A DNA stretch of 20,235 nucleotides from a virus: positions 1-20,235 of IMG/VR virus record IMGVR_UViG_3300025769_001123; one strand, written 5' to 3'. The notes under the pieces were generated by a model. The model did no database searches. It saw nothing but the letters and a program-made list of their open reading frames with translations, and was not told the DNA's origin. Made by a program: the position numbers and the translations under genes. Shown piece after piece: positions 13,155 through 19,844 of the stretch; positions within the stretch are counted from its first letter, which is position 1, and every line of letters begins with the position of its first letter.

Positions 13155-15652
13155 TACTCAATGCCTTGTTGCTTGATTACGTCTGCCAATAGTTTAGCAG
13201 AAACTTTAGCTTCTTCCAAGTCATTATTCTCTTGGGCTTTAAGCAAGTCAGCCAGTACGTCCATAGCTTTCAATGCACGCTTGGCATCTCTGTCTTCTTG
13301 CTTCTGATAAGCTTTCATTTGTTCCTGCGCTCCTTGGGCTTGCGTATCCAGAACAATCTTTTGTTCTTTCAAGTCAAGGTCACGATTTTTAAGTGCAGCA
13401 TCCGATTGTGCTTTGGCAATCTGTGCAGCAGTTTTATTCTGTTCCACCTGAAGTTTCTGTGCCTCAATTGCCAGCATCTGTTGTTCAGGTGTGCCTGGTC
13501 CTTGAGCAGCCGCCATATTTGCTTGTAGTATTTGCTGGGCAGCTTGAGCCTGAACCATTCCAATTGCTTGTGGGTCAAGTGCGATTTGTCCCATAACTTG
13601 TGGATTCTGTAGTGACTGCTTATACAGTCCGTCCATTTGCTCTTGATATTTAACAAGCATATGCTCAGATATATTAGCTTGCAATGCTCCAGCAAGTTTT
13701 GCAAATGCAGGACTCTTTTGATTTATAGGGTCTTGCATATAAGCAGTCTTAACTGCAATGTGTGCATCATGGTTTTGTCCTGTAAATGCCTTAATAGGCT
13801 TACCTTCAGAAGCTGCCATAATATCTGACACAGGGTCAAGTGGAACTGCTTCTTTTTTAAATGGCATAAGTTTTTCTACATCAGGCACATTAGCCGTAGT
13901 CAACAACATTCTGTTGATTGCTTCCATGTCAAACATTCCTGGTTCTGATTGAGCCGCAATCTGCTGTACCATTTGAACAAGCATCATGCGTTGTGCATTA
14001 GAAGGAATGTTTGGGTCAGATACTGGAATAATATCTACACTACCATTAAAGTCTACTTTGAAAATCTTTTCTGTAATTCCTGGTAGGTCATAAGGATATT
14101 CACTTGGAAGATATTCAGAATCAATACGTGCCAATACTTTAAACTCGTCACCTTGCGCTTTATGTAGTCGCTTGTGGATAGCAGTAAAGAACTTGCTAGA
14201 GGCTTCAAGCAATGCCATAGTTGTACCAACTGGACCATAGCCGCCACTATCTGAAATGACTTGCTCTGTGCTGTCAGCAAACTTCTGACCTGCCCCTGTC
14301 ACAAAGGACAACATATTAAACAAAGTCTGTGATGGTTCTTTAAATGGTAGCGGGATAATAGACTTGGTTAAGTCCATGCCTGTTGCTTCTACTTCCTTAA
14401 ACTCACCTGGCGCAATCGGGTCATTATCCCCGACCATCCGTACTCCTTTAGCCTTGAAGCCTCCTGGTAAATTAGCAAACTGCCCAGCATCAAGTAGGCT
14501 ACGCATTGCAGCAGTAGCAGACATAGTAAGATTACCAAGGAAGTGAATAAGACCCAGACCGTAAAAACCAAACCCAGGAACATATCTGTAATGCGTGAAG
14601 TGCATTTTTTTGACATACTTATCATCTCCTTCTGCCCAGTTACGGCGAATCGAAAGAACCTGACCTGACTGCTGTTCTACAGTTACAATATATGGGCAGG
14701 CACTCTTGCCTGTGTGCATTGTATCTTCTTCAAGCTCTAGGTAACAATGCTGTTCGAGCAACACATACTGTGGGTCATTATCTCCTGCAGGTGACAGGCC
14801 AAGAACTGTGTCCATCTTTGCTGCCATGCCTGACAAAGTAGGAACACCAGCAGAAGGAAGTTCTATATCGGCATACATGCCTGCTTCTATCTGACGAGCC
14901 AAGTCAACAGGGCTACGGTAAATAACATGAGTGTAACGGTCTGCTCTACGAAGGTCAGACGCATAGTAAGACACATAGAACTGGTCTATAGGTACAAACT
15001 CACTGACGGGTCGGTCAAGGCTTGAATCATAATAAATCTTTTTAACTGCAGAACCAATCAAAGGTAGATGAAATAGCATACGCTCAAACTCATCGAAGTA
15101 TTCAGGCATCTGAGTAGTAACCTGATAGTTCATAAAGTTCTGAACACGATTAGCCTGCTGTTGTTTCTCAAGTGTAGCATCACCAAGAACCTGTGCTTTG
15201 ACTGGTCCTTTGGCTGGGAATAATTCTTGTGAAGCTTTTGATTGGAACTTAACTGCTGACTCAATTAACAAGGGATGCACAGCAGTGGCTGCGCCTTCAA
15301 ACGGTTCAGTTGTGTCTTCCAGTTTTAGACCAAGCAGGTCAAAGCCTCGCTCAAACATTGATTCCCATTCAGCACGAGAATCTTTGTCCGATTCAAACTT
15401 ATCAATAACTGTATTGCCAATCTCTTCGAGCTTTTCTTCGTCCAAGATTTCTACAAGGTTTTGATAAAATCCTGCATTCATATTAATCTCTACTTCAATT
15501 GACTCTGCTGACCCCTCAAGGTCTACAGTAATCTCGCCTGTCTCTGGGTCTACCTCAAAGGTTGCCTCTGCTTCAGAAGGCTGCTGCATTTCCATGCGAA
15601 TAACATTGTCGCCCTCTGGACGTTGCTCATAAGGATTTCTTTCTGTAGCCAT
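13154..15652 (-). CDS. Portal protein (P22-like), 832 aa
   Basis: The N-terminus is acidic. The portal core runs from about residue 75 (DKDSRAEWESMFERGFDLLG) through KFQSKASQELFPAKGPVKAQ, YFDEFERMLFHLPLIGSAVK and FYGLGLIHFLGNLTMSATAA to about residue 640. The last 190 residues are Gln/Ala/Lys-rich and helical, like the long C-terminal barrel of the P22 portal. Length is above the usual 725 aa of P22 but within the large-portal group. It forms the dodecameric ring through which the terminase pumps DNA. It follows the terminase gene after 44 bases that carry a promoter. Confidence 0.85.
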   Translation of the reverse strand: MATERNPYEQRPEGDNVIRMEMQQPSEAEATFEVDPETGEITVDLEGSAESIEVEINMNAGFYQNLVEILDEEKLEEIGNTVIDKFESDKDSRAEWESMFERGFDLLGLKLEDTTEPFEGAATAVHPLLIESAVKFQSKASQELFPAKGPVKAQVLGDATLEKQQQANRVQNFMNYQVTTQMPEYFDEFERMLFHLPLIGSAVKKIYYDSSLDRPVSEFVPIDQFYVSYYASDLRRADRYTHVIYRSPVDLARQIEAGMYADIELPSAGVPTLSGMAAKMDTVLGLSPAGDNDPQYVLLEQHCYLELEEDTMHTGKSACPYIVTVEQQSGQVLSIRRNWAEGDDKYVKKMHFTHYRYVPGFGFYGLGLIHFLGNLTMSATAAMRSLLDAGQFANLPGGFKAKGVRMVGDNDPIAPGEFKEVEATGMDLTKSIIPLPFKEPSQTLFNMLSFVTGAGQKFADSTEQVISDSGGYGPVGTTMALLEASSKFFTAIHKRLHKAQGDEFKVLARIDSEYLPSEYPYDLPGITEKIFKVDFNGSVDIIPVSDPNIPSNAQRMMLVQMVQQIAAQSEPGMFDMEAINRMLLTTANVPDVEKLMPFKKEAVPLDPVSDIMAASEGKPIKAFTGQNHDAHIAVKTAYMQDPINQKSPAFAKLAGALQANISEHMLVKYQEQMDGLYKQSLQNPQVMGQIALDPQAIGMVQAQAAQQILQANMAAAQGPGTPEQQMLAIEAQKLQVEQNKTAAQIAKAQSDAALKNRDLDLKEQKIVLDTQAQGAQEQMKAYQKQEDRDAKRALKAMDVLADLLKAQENNDLEEAKVSAKLLADVIKQQGIE

Positions 15653-15687
15653 TTGTATTCCTATTTTTAAAAATGTAATATGGCAAT

Positions 15688-15716
15688 ATTATACCACTAA
15701 GTTCTCCAGTATCCAA
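15688..15716 (-). promoter_or_regulatory. Late promoter for the portal gene (TTGGAT-17-TATAAT)
   Basis: On the minus strand, TTGGAT (15711-15716), inside the last codons of the terminase gene, is followed after 17 bases by TATAAT (15688-15693) and ATT. An inverted repeat with 6-bp arms (15676-15681 and 15686-15691) overlaps the -10 box and start point, a possible operator. The predicted leader before the ATG at 15652 is about 30 bases. Confidence 0.6.
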
Positions 15717-17253
15717 CCCTCTTTGTTCGCCGTGGGTTATAATCATCTTCCCAGCTGGGGTCTTCATTGTGCGACACATGCCAACTGTCTCTCATATAGT
15801 GGATAGCCATAGTCATTGCATCCACTTGGTCATCATGTGCGCCATTGGGAAAGGCTAGGCACTCGTCATATAAATCCTTCGCCCACTCCTTACCTGTGGG
15901 TATGTAGACACGACCTGACTCCATAAGAGGCGTAGCGGCGTAGACACGTGATACCTTGTCCCTATCGGGGAGGTAGTCCAGAACAGGTAGTCCTGCGAGT
16001 CGCATATCTTGAAGCAACGATTGACCAGAAGCTTTCTTCTCAATAATGCACACATCTGGTCTGTGTTTCTGGTACAACATTTGTGCCGTGCGGCGAAGGT
16101 CAGGATACTCGAAGCGGTCTTTGATATTCCCAAGAAGAATGAGGTTGGGGACAACATATTCTCCACCATATTCATCTTGCTCAACTTGATGGAAGATACC
16201 CCACGTTTGTATGACACTATAGTCTGCCGTTTTCTTTGTAGAGAATGCTGTGTCGTAGGTCTGGATAATAAACTCACATTGCGGCGGGTCTTCGTATTCC
16301 CACCACTCAAACCAGTTCTTCTTGATAATACCACCTTCGTCTGGCGAGGGGTTCTGCATATATAGCGCATCCCAGTATCTACTCCCATTACTTGCTCGTA
16401 TCTCTTGTTCGTCTAGCTTCAATACATCGTCTGGCTTCCACTCTGGAAAGTATGATGAGCCTTCGGGCAGACCCAGCAAGTCTGCTGCAGTCTCGTCCAG
16501 CCATGCAGGGATACTAATTACTTCCCACGGCTCTGTGGTAAACTCTGACTCCTGCTTGAGAAGCCAGCCACACAGGTCATCAAAGTGGTAGCGTGTATTA
16601 ATAATAATGATTGCACCATTAGGCATCAGACGGGTACGCAGACCAGAAGGCCACCACTCCTTGATATACCTGCGGCCTGCTTCACTAAAGCTGTCTTCTT
16701 CTGACATAACGTCATCCAGTAAGGCTAGGTGTGCGCCACGACCCGCAATCTGTGACCGCACACCTGCTGCATAGTAGGAGCCATTGTGATTTGTTTTCCA
16801 CTTACCTGCTGCCTTAACGTCTGACCGCAGGGACACTCCCTTGAACACACGCTGGAAGTCTTCTGTGTTTACAATGTCCCTGACGCTACGACCAAAGTCA
16901 CTAGCCAGTTGGTCGCTGTGGGACACAGACATAATCTCGTGGTTGGGTTCACGGCCTATATACCATGCAGGAAATATCTTACTGGTAATAAGAGACTTGC
17001 TTGAGCGTGGCGGTAGGAATACCATCAGTCTTTTTATCTCACCATCGGCTACCTTCTGCAGTCTGTCACACAATAGCTCAATGTGCCTACCCATATGGAA
17101 GTCAGTTACTAGGGTAGGAGCTACTCTGCGTACAAATGTAAGTAGGTCTTCTTTTGATTTTTCCTGAATATATTTTTCTAGTGCTATATCTAGAGTCTGA
17201 TGGTCAAGATAACCGCCAGACTGTACCACATCTTGTATTTCTTCTAATTCCAT
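15697..17253 (-). CDS. terL: Terminase large subunit, 518 aa
   Basis: This is the DNA-packaging motor ATPase and nuclease. Residues 80-87 (LPPRSSKS) are the Walker A loop in its terminase form, ALLDD (177-181) is Walker B, and IIINTRYH (206-213) is the coupling motif. The C-terminal nuclease has D324 in TYDTAF, E395 in IIEKKASGQ and the GAHDDQVDA signature (461-469), where D464, D465 and D468 are metal-ligand candidates. All expected catalytic positions are present, so the enzyme looks intact. No small terminase gene is visible in the window. The gene begins the minus-strand late block and is preceded by a promoter at 17412-17440 and a leader of about 150 bases. Confidence 0.95.
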   Translation of the reverse strand: MELEEIQDVVQSGGYLDHQTLDIALEKYIQEKSKEDLLTFVRRVAPTLVTDFHMGRHIELLCDRLQKVADGEIKRLMVFLPPRSSKSLITSKIFPAWYIGREPNHEIMSVSHSDQLASDFGRSVRDIVNTEDFQRVFKGVSLRSDVKAAGKWKTNHNGSYYAAGVRSQIAGRGAHLALLDDVMSEEDSFSEAGRRYIKEWWPSGLRTRLMPNGAIIIINTRYHFDDLCGWLLKQESEFTTEPWEVISIPAWLDETAADLLGLPEGSSYFPEWKPDDVLKLDEQEIRASNGSRYWDALYMQNPSPDEGGIIKKNWFEWWEYEDPPQCEFIIQTYDTAFSTKKTADYSVIQTWGIFHQVEQDEYGGEYVVPNLILLGNIKDRFEYPDLRRTAQMLYQKHRPDVCIIEKKASGQSLLQDMRLAGLPVLDYLPDRDKVSRVYAATPLMESGRVYIPTGKEWAKDLYDECLAFPNGAHDDQVDAMTMAIHYMRDSWHVSHNEDPSWEDDYNPRRTKRVGYWRT

Positions 17254-17281
17254 ATTGCTTTTCTGCAGTCAGTGTTGCATA

Positions 17282-17297
17282 TTTGCACTATTGCAAA
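17282..17297. promoter_or_regulatory. Palindrome TTTGCA-CTAT-TGCAAA, candidate operator
   Basis: The 6-bp arms are perfect (17282-17287 and 17292-17297), and a further TTGCA half-site lies at 17275-17279. The right arm contains the -35 box of the plus-strand promoter. On the other strand the whole element lies in the terminase leader. A repressor bound here would block the plus-strand promoter and could also stop the terminase transcript. Confidence 0.5.
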
Positions 17298-17319
17298 CTG
17301 GTTGAATCCGTGCTATACT
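17291..17319 (+). promoter_or_regulatory. Plus-strand promoter TTGCAA-17-TATACT
   Basis: TTGCAA (17291-17296), a 17-base spacer and TATACT (17314-17319) give a good host-type promoter, with a start near 17326. Downstream comes a hairpin-forming repeat (AACTTTA-CTT-TAAAGTT) and a perfect GGAGGT (17338-17343), but no reading frame follows it sensibly: the next ATG (17364) is immediately followed by TAG. A terminator lies 140 bases on. Confidence 0.55.
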
Positions 17320-17411
17320 AACTTTACTTTAAAGTTCGGAGGTAAATATATAGAAGCTAGTCTATGTAGACCTGCACAACCCCCGCTAGGTAGCTCTGGA
17401 CAACTACTGCT

Positions 17412-17440
17412 ATTATACTTCGTACATCTTTTTTACACAA
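17412..17440 (-). promoter_or_regulatory. Late promoter for the terminase gene (TTGTGT-17-TATAAT)
   Basis: On the minus strand, TTGTGT (17435-17440), 17 bases, and TATAAT (17412-17417) followed by AG. The predicted start near 17405 gives a leader of about 150 bases that crosses two palindromes (17321-17337 and 17282-17297). The layout equals that of the portal, scaffold and post-capsid promoters, so these four form one class. Confidence 0.55.
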
Positions 17441-17460
17441 GCACAATCAGCCAACTCCAG

Positions 17461-17486
17461 AAGCCCCCGCCCGTGGGGTTTTTTTT
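17461..17486 (+). terminator. Rho-independent terminator, plus strand
   Basis: A short G:C stem (AAGCCCC at 17461-17467 with GGGGTTT at 17475-17481, one G:T pair) has a 7-base loop and leads into eight T in a row (17479-17486). It closes the candidate small RNA and would also stop any other rightward transcript before the early genes. Confidence 0.7.
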
Positions 17487-17880
17487 GTACCTGATGAAGT
17501 ACCCTGGTATTTTTTTCTACTACTAGAGCAGTCTTTTTGCAGTTTTTAAAAGTCAGAATAGACCCACCCCCTGTTTGATTAAAGACCCTTGTCAAAATAC
17601 TCAGTATATGTCAGGGGTATATTATATATATGTGTGCAGGCACGTTTTGTGGGTATGGGTATGTGTAGTTCTCGGTTTGTTCTCGTTGTGTTCCCGATAA
17701 GAATCCTTTTCTGTTGCAGATTTACCACAGAATCTAAGAGATTCTATGAGGAACTCGACAGATTTCACACAAAGTGTGTCAAATATGCCACAGTCTCACA
17801 CACCCTCCCACGCCTTGCACATACCCCCTCCCCCTCCCACATTATGTGTAAGTGTATGATATGCTTACGAGAAAAAGCTG
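17487..17880. other. Non-coding part of the divergent hub: palindromes and a C-rich tract
   Basis: I see no credible gene here. The only long plus-strand frame starts with TTG and has Cys/Ser-rich, unstructured content. The stretch holds an AT-rich segment (17618-17631), a perfect 7-bp palindrome AGAATCT-AAG-AGATTCT (17729-17745), a second with the same 3-base spacing, CACAC-AAA-GTGTG (17766-17778), and a C-rich tract (about 17803-17838) that gives five short G-runs on the minus strand. Such a region beside the terminase gene could hold operators, an origin or a packaging site, but nothing here decides between them. Confidence 0.5.
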
Positions 17881-17909
17881 TTGACAACCAGCCCTACCAT
17901 CTGTATCTT
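17881..17909 (+). promoter_or_regulatory. Early promoter TTGACA-17-TATCTT
   Basis: A consensus TTGACA (17881-17886), a 17-base spacer and TATCTT (17904-17909) lie before the first rightward gene. The start would be near 17916, only a few bases before the first copy of the conserved-loop hairpin. That hairpin would then stand at the very 5' end of the early transcript. Confidence 0.6.
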
Positions 17910-17918
17910 ACGTATTTA

Positions 17919-17944
17919 ATAACCCCTTACTTGTGAAGGGTTAT
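17919..17944 (+). promoter_or_regulatory. Conserved-loop hairpin, copy 1
   Basis: ATAACCC (17919-17925) pairs with GGGTTAT (17938-17944). The enclosed sequence contains TACTTGTGA, which is shared with copies 2 and 3, and the stem can be extended by two A:T pairs past a bulged C. ATATAAATAC follows. It lies 33 bases before the ATG of the first early gene and just after the predicted early transcript start. Confidence 0.7.
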
Positions 17945-17976
17945 ATAAATACTTGATACATATGAGGAGATGAAAT

Positions 17977-18168
17977 ATGAGATTTGGATACTTGATGATT
18001 TGCCTAATGATGATGCTTGCCAGTGTGATGCTGATGCTTGCTGGCGGTATGCTGTACACATTGCAGGAAGGCTTTCCCTACATTCAAGGCGTAGCCTTAT
18101 TCATATCGTTCACTGGCTTCGCTCTATCGTTTTATACGATAATCGAAATCACGAGGCTTGACTATTAG
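17977..18168 (+). CDS. Small membrane protein, 63 aa
   Basis: Two hydrophobic helices, at about residues 4-27 (GYLMICLMMMLASVMLMLAG) and 37-57 (GVALFISFTGFALSFYTII), are joined by a short loop with QEGFPY, and a charged end follows. I chose ATG 17977 because GAGGAG (17964-17969) lies seven bases before it. A frame from ATG 17970 touches that site directly and encodes a Cys/His/Trp-rich product without a hydrophobic core. The size and two helices allow a holin-like or superinfection-exclusion role, but the early-type position gives no decision. No family is recognised. Confidence 0.65.
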   Translation: MRFGYLMICLMMMLASVMLMLAGGMLYTLQEGFPYIQGVALFISFTGFALSFYTIIEITRLDY

Positions 18169-18175
18169 GATTTTA

Positions 18176-18204
18176 CAAGATACTGATACTTGTGAAGTAT
18201 CTTG
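18176..18204 (+). promoter_or_regulatory. Conserved-loop hairpin, copy 2
   Basis: CAAGATACT (18176-18184) pairs perfectly with AGTATCTTG (18196-18204), nine base pairs, around the loop GATACTTGTGA, which is identical to that of copy 3. The stem sequence differs from both other copies. ATAAAATAC follows, like the ATATAAATAC after copy 1. It stands between two early genes, 37 bases before the ATG at 18242. Confidence 0.75.
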
Positions 18205-18241
18205 ATAAAATACTTATAAACGCTGTCGGAAAGGACACGAC

Positions 18242-18514
18242 ATGACCAACGAAGACTTTTATTGTAAATTTGAAATTTACAAGGTGGTGAAAACCACGGA
18301 GCATGGCCTCACATACGAGGTTGAGCAACATGTCATGTGGGTAACTGCAGAAAGCGAAGCTGAGTTCCTAATGTGGAAAAATGCTGTTAATCAGCATGAC
18401 AATCTGTACATTGACAGCGATATGGCTGTCTTGTCCGATTGGGCATGGGACATGCACCACCAGCGTGACTTGGACAATGGTGTCCAGCAATTCCAGACTT
18501 CCGAAGGAGTGTAG
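18242..18514 (+). CDS. Hypothetical early protein, 90 aa
   Basis: An acidic protein, rich in Trp, Met and His, that starts MTNEDFYCKFEIYKVVKT. Residues 1-35 look like beta strands (YEVEQHVMWV) and the rest is helical (AEFLMWKNAVNQHDNLYIDS). GGAAAGGA lies a few bases before the ATG. It follows hairpin copy 2. It has no recognisable catalytic motif, and a small regulatory or inhibitor protein is the usual content of such early regions. Confidence 0.65.
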   Translation: MTNEDFYCKFEIYKVVKTTEHGLTYEVEQHVMWVTAESEAEFLMWKNAVNQHDNLYIDSDMAVLSDWAWDMHHQRDLDNGVQQFQTSEGV

Positions 18515-18515
18515 C

Positions 18516-18665
18516 ATGGAAATTTACAACGTAGTTGATTTGACTGATATGTATGGTTCGCCATCTTACGGCATTGAGCATATCGAACATGGTGTTGTGT
18601 CCGTATGGACAGATTGGCAACTTGCTACTGACGTAGCAGAAGATATGAATTGGTCTGGTCAATGA
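18516..18665 (+). CDS. Hypothetical early protein, 49 aa
   Basis: It starts at ATG 18516, preceded by GAAGGAG in the end of the gene before, with only one base between stop and start codons. The sequence is acidic (MEIYNVVDLTDMYG, then GIEHIEHGVVSVWTDWQLAT). A short in-frame extension to 18381 exists but would lie within the 90-aa gene, so I reject it. No family is recognised. Confidence 0.6.
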   Translation: MEIYNVVDLTDMYGSPSYGIEHIEHGVVSVWTDWQLATDVAEDMNWSGQ

Positions 18666-18733
18666 TTGAAATCATTGTAGATATCATGGCTGTTTCAAGC
18701 CTATTCATGGGCTATGCCCTACTAACCCGCTAG
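18662..18733 (+). CDS. 23-aa hydrophobic peptide gene
   Basis: ATG at 18662 overlaps the TGA of the 49-aa gene (ATGA), and the frame closes at TAG 18731-18733. The peptide has an acidic start (MIEIIVD), a hydrophobic run (IMAVSSLFMGYALL) and a final Arg, the usual form of a single-span membrane peptide with its C-terminus inside. The start would rely on coupling, since no separate ribosome-binding site is seen. Such short frames also occur by chance, so confidence is moderate. Confidence 0.45.
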   Translation: MIEIIVDIMAVSSLFMGYALLTR

Positions 18734-18750
18734 TAAATCGGAGATTTAAG

Positions 18751-18957
18751 ATGAATTATAAGTTTGTAAAACTTGGCAAAGGTATGCGTATCGTGAAGCA
18801 CAATGGCAAGCCTATCGGCACGCTTGAGTTTACCAAAGGTAAATGGTTGCTGTCGTCTGGCGTTGACCCAGAGTATCGCCGCTACTTCACTAATGTGAAG
18901 CAAGCTAAGATTTGTTGCAATGCCGACCCGAAATTTTATTTCGGAATTGGGGCTTGA
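18751..18957 (+). CDS. Hypothetical early protein, 68 aa
   Basis: A basic, compact beta-type protein: MNYKFVKLGKGMRIVKHNGK, then PIGTLEFTKGKWLLSSGVDP and a helical NVKQAKICCNAD end. The first part resembles a small SH3-like barrel in strand spacing, though this is only an impression. CGGAGA lies before the ATG. Near its end the DNA can form a hairpin (CCGAAA with TTTCGG, 18929-18945) just ahead of the next gene. Confidence 0.65.
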   Translation: MNYKFVKLGKGMRIVKHNGKPIGTLEFTKGKWLLSSGVDPEYRRYFTNVKQAKICCNADPKFYFGIGA

Positions 18958-18959
18958 CA

Positions 18960-19118
18960 ATGGCGAAGCTGTATGCGACAGTATGGGCGAAGTGTCGGTG
19001 GACGGGCATAATCATCGAAGATGAATGCTACACTGATGATGACGTTGCCAGTTGGGAAGGCGACTATGACTATGAAATAGTCAAGATAGACTACACGAAT
19101 GAGGTTGAAAATGTCTAA
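18960..19118 (+). CDS. Hypothetical early protein, 52 aa
   Basis: I place the start at ATG 18960 (MAKLYATVWAKCRWTGIIIE), two bases after the previous stop; the frame is open further back but only inside the previous gene. The C-terminal half is very acidic (ECYTDDDVASWEGDYDYEIV), so the protein could mimic nucleic acid, though it is too short to claim this. Its last eight bases overlap the next gene. Confidence 0.6.
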   Translation: MAKLYATVWAKCRWTGIIIEDECYTDDDVASWEGDYDYEIVKIDYTNEVENV

Positions 19119-19821
19119 TTACAATCTGCTATCCGTTGGCAATAATGCCAAGACTGTCAAAGGTGACGGGTCTGAATACCTGACTGCCATATTGTATATG
19201 GCTCCTGCCGACAATCTGGAAGGTGTCAATGTGTGTGCTATGGCAGAAGCGGCAGGATGCAAGGCCGCTTGCCTGTACACTGCTGGTCGTGGCAAGATGA
19301 ACTCTGTTCAAGCTGGTCGGCTTCGCAAGACTATGCTATGGCGTGATAACCGTGTTGCATTTTTGCAACAGTTACGGGAAGACATTGCCAAGTTTACTCG
19401 CTATTGCGAGAAGCGTGGTATCCAGCCTTGTGTTCGCTTGAATGGCACGAGTGACATTATGTGGGAGAAGTATCTGGATATGGAAACAGAGTTTCCGACA
19501 GTACAATTCTATGACTACAGCAAGCTGTACCTTCGGGCTTACAAAGACTTGCCTAGCAATTATCACCTTACACTGTCCTACAGTGAAGCTAATCCTGACT
19601 TTGCTGAAGCAGTGCTGAATGCACACAAGCTGACAGGCGTAAACGTAGCCGTTGTGTTCCGTGACAAAGACACTATCCCTACCAGCTTTGCTGGCTCTAC
19701 AGTGTTGGATGGTGACAAGGATGATTTGCGCTTTCTGGATGCACCACGGCACATTGTGGCTCTGTATGCAAAGGGTGACGCTCGCAAAGACGACACTGGA
19801 TTTGTTGTCGATGCGGCATAA
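19111..19821 (+). CDS. Phage-specific Cys-motif protein (DUF7227/gp88-like), 236 aa
   Basis: The features in order are: LLSVGNNAKTVKGDGSEYLT at the N-terminus; C42-x7-C50-x3-C54 within VCAMAEAAGCKAACLYTAGR; RLRKTMLWRD; PCVRLNGTSDIMWEK; FYDYSKLYLRAYKD; NYHLTLSYSEANPD; NVAVVFRDKD; VLDGDKDDLRFLD; and VALYAKGDARKDDTGFV. I recognise this order from a phage family of unknown function. The alternation of strands and helices after the Cys motif suggests a TIM-barrel-like fold. The three Cys might bind a metal or iron-sulfur cluster but do not match the radical-SAM CxxxCxxC spacing. I chose ATG 19111 because GAGGT lies five bases before it; an in-frame ATG at 19099 precedes that site. It is the largest early gene here. 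Confidence 0.75.
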   Translation: MSNYNLLSVGNNAKTVKGDGSEYLTAILYMAPADNLEGVNVCAMAEAAGCKAACLYTAGRGKMNSVQAGRLRKTMLWRDNRVAFLQQLREDIAKFTRYCEKRGIQPCVRLNGTSDIMWEKYLDMETEFPTVQFYDYSKLYLRAYKDLPSNYHLTLSYSEANPDFAEAVLNAHKLTGVNVAVVFRDKDTIPTSFAGSTVLDGDKDDLRFLDAPRHIVALYAKGDARKDDTGFVVDAA

Positions 19822-19844
19822 CACTAATATGTATATGGGTTTTA

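Larger units (their letters stand above)
17326..17486 (+). ncRNA. Candidate small RNA of about 160 nt, antisense to the terminase leader and promoter
   Basis: The segment is bounded by a promoter (17291-17319) and a rho-independent terminator (17461-17486) and has no credible gene. The transcript would contain a 7-bp hairpin at its 5' end (about 17321-17337), an orphan GGAGGT, and a small GTCT-ATGT-AGAC hairpin (17360-17371). It reads across the minus-strand terminase promoter at 17412-17440 and is complementary to most of the terminase leader. It could be an antisense regulator, or merely a promoter-interference device. I see no tRNA or known RNA family. Confidence 0.35.

Noticed and set aside
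17340-17420. Possible tRNA-like folding in the hub
   Set aside because: No acceptor stem, T-loop sequence or anticodon arm can be drawn.
17272-17526. Plus-strand frame of 84 codons in the hub
   Set aside because: It contains a rho-independent terminator and a promoter and its product has no gene-like composition.
17589-17936. Plus-strand frame of 115 codons starting with TTG
   Set aside because: It has no ribosome-binding site, crosses the early promoter and the palindromes, and has odd Cys/Pro/Ser composition.
17970-18161. Alternative 63-codon frame overlapping the small membrane protein
   Set aside because: Its ATG touches the ribosome-binding site with no spacing, while the frame at 17977 has normal spacing and two clear hydrophobic helices.
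19152-19294. Radical-SAM enzyme call for the 236-aa early protein
   Set aside because: The Cys spacing is C-x7-C-x3-C, not CxxxCxxC.
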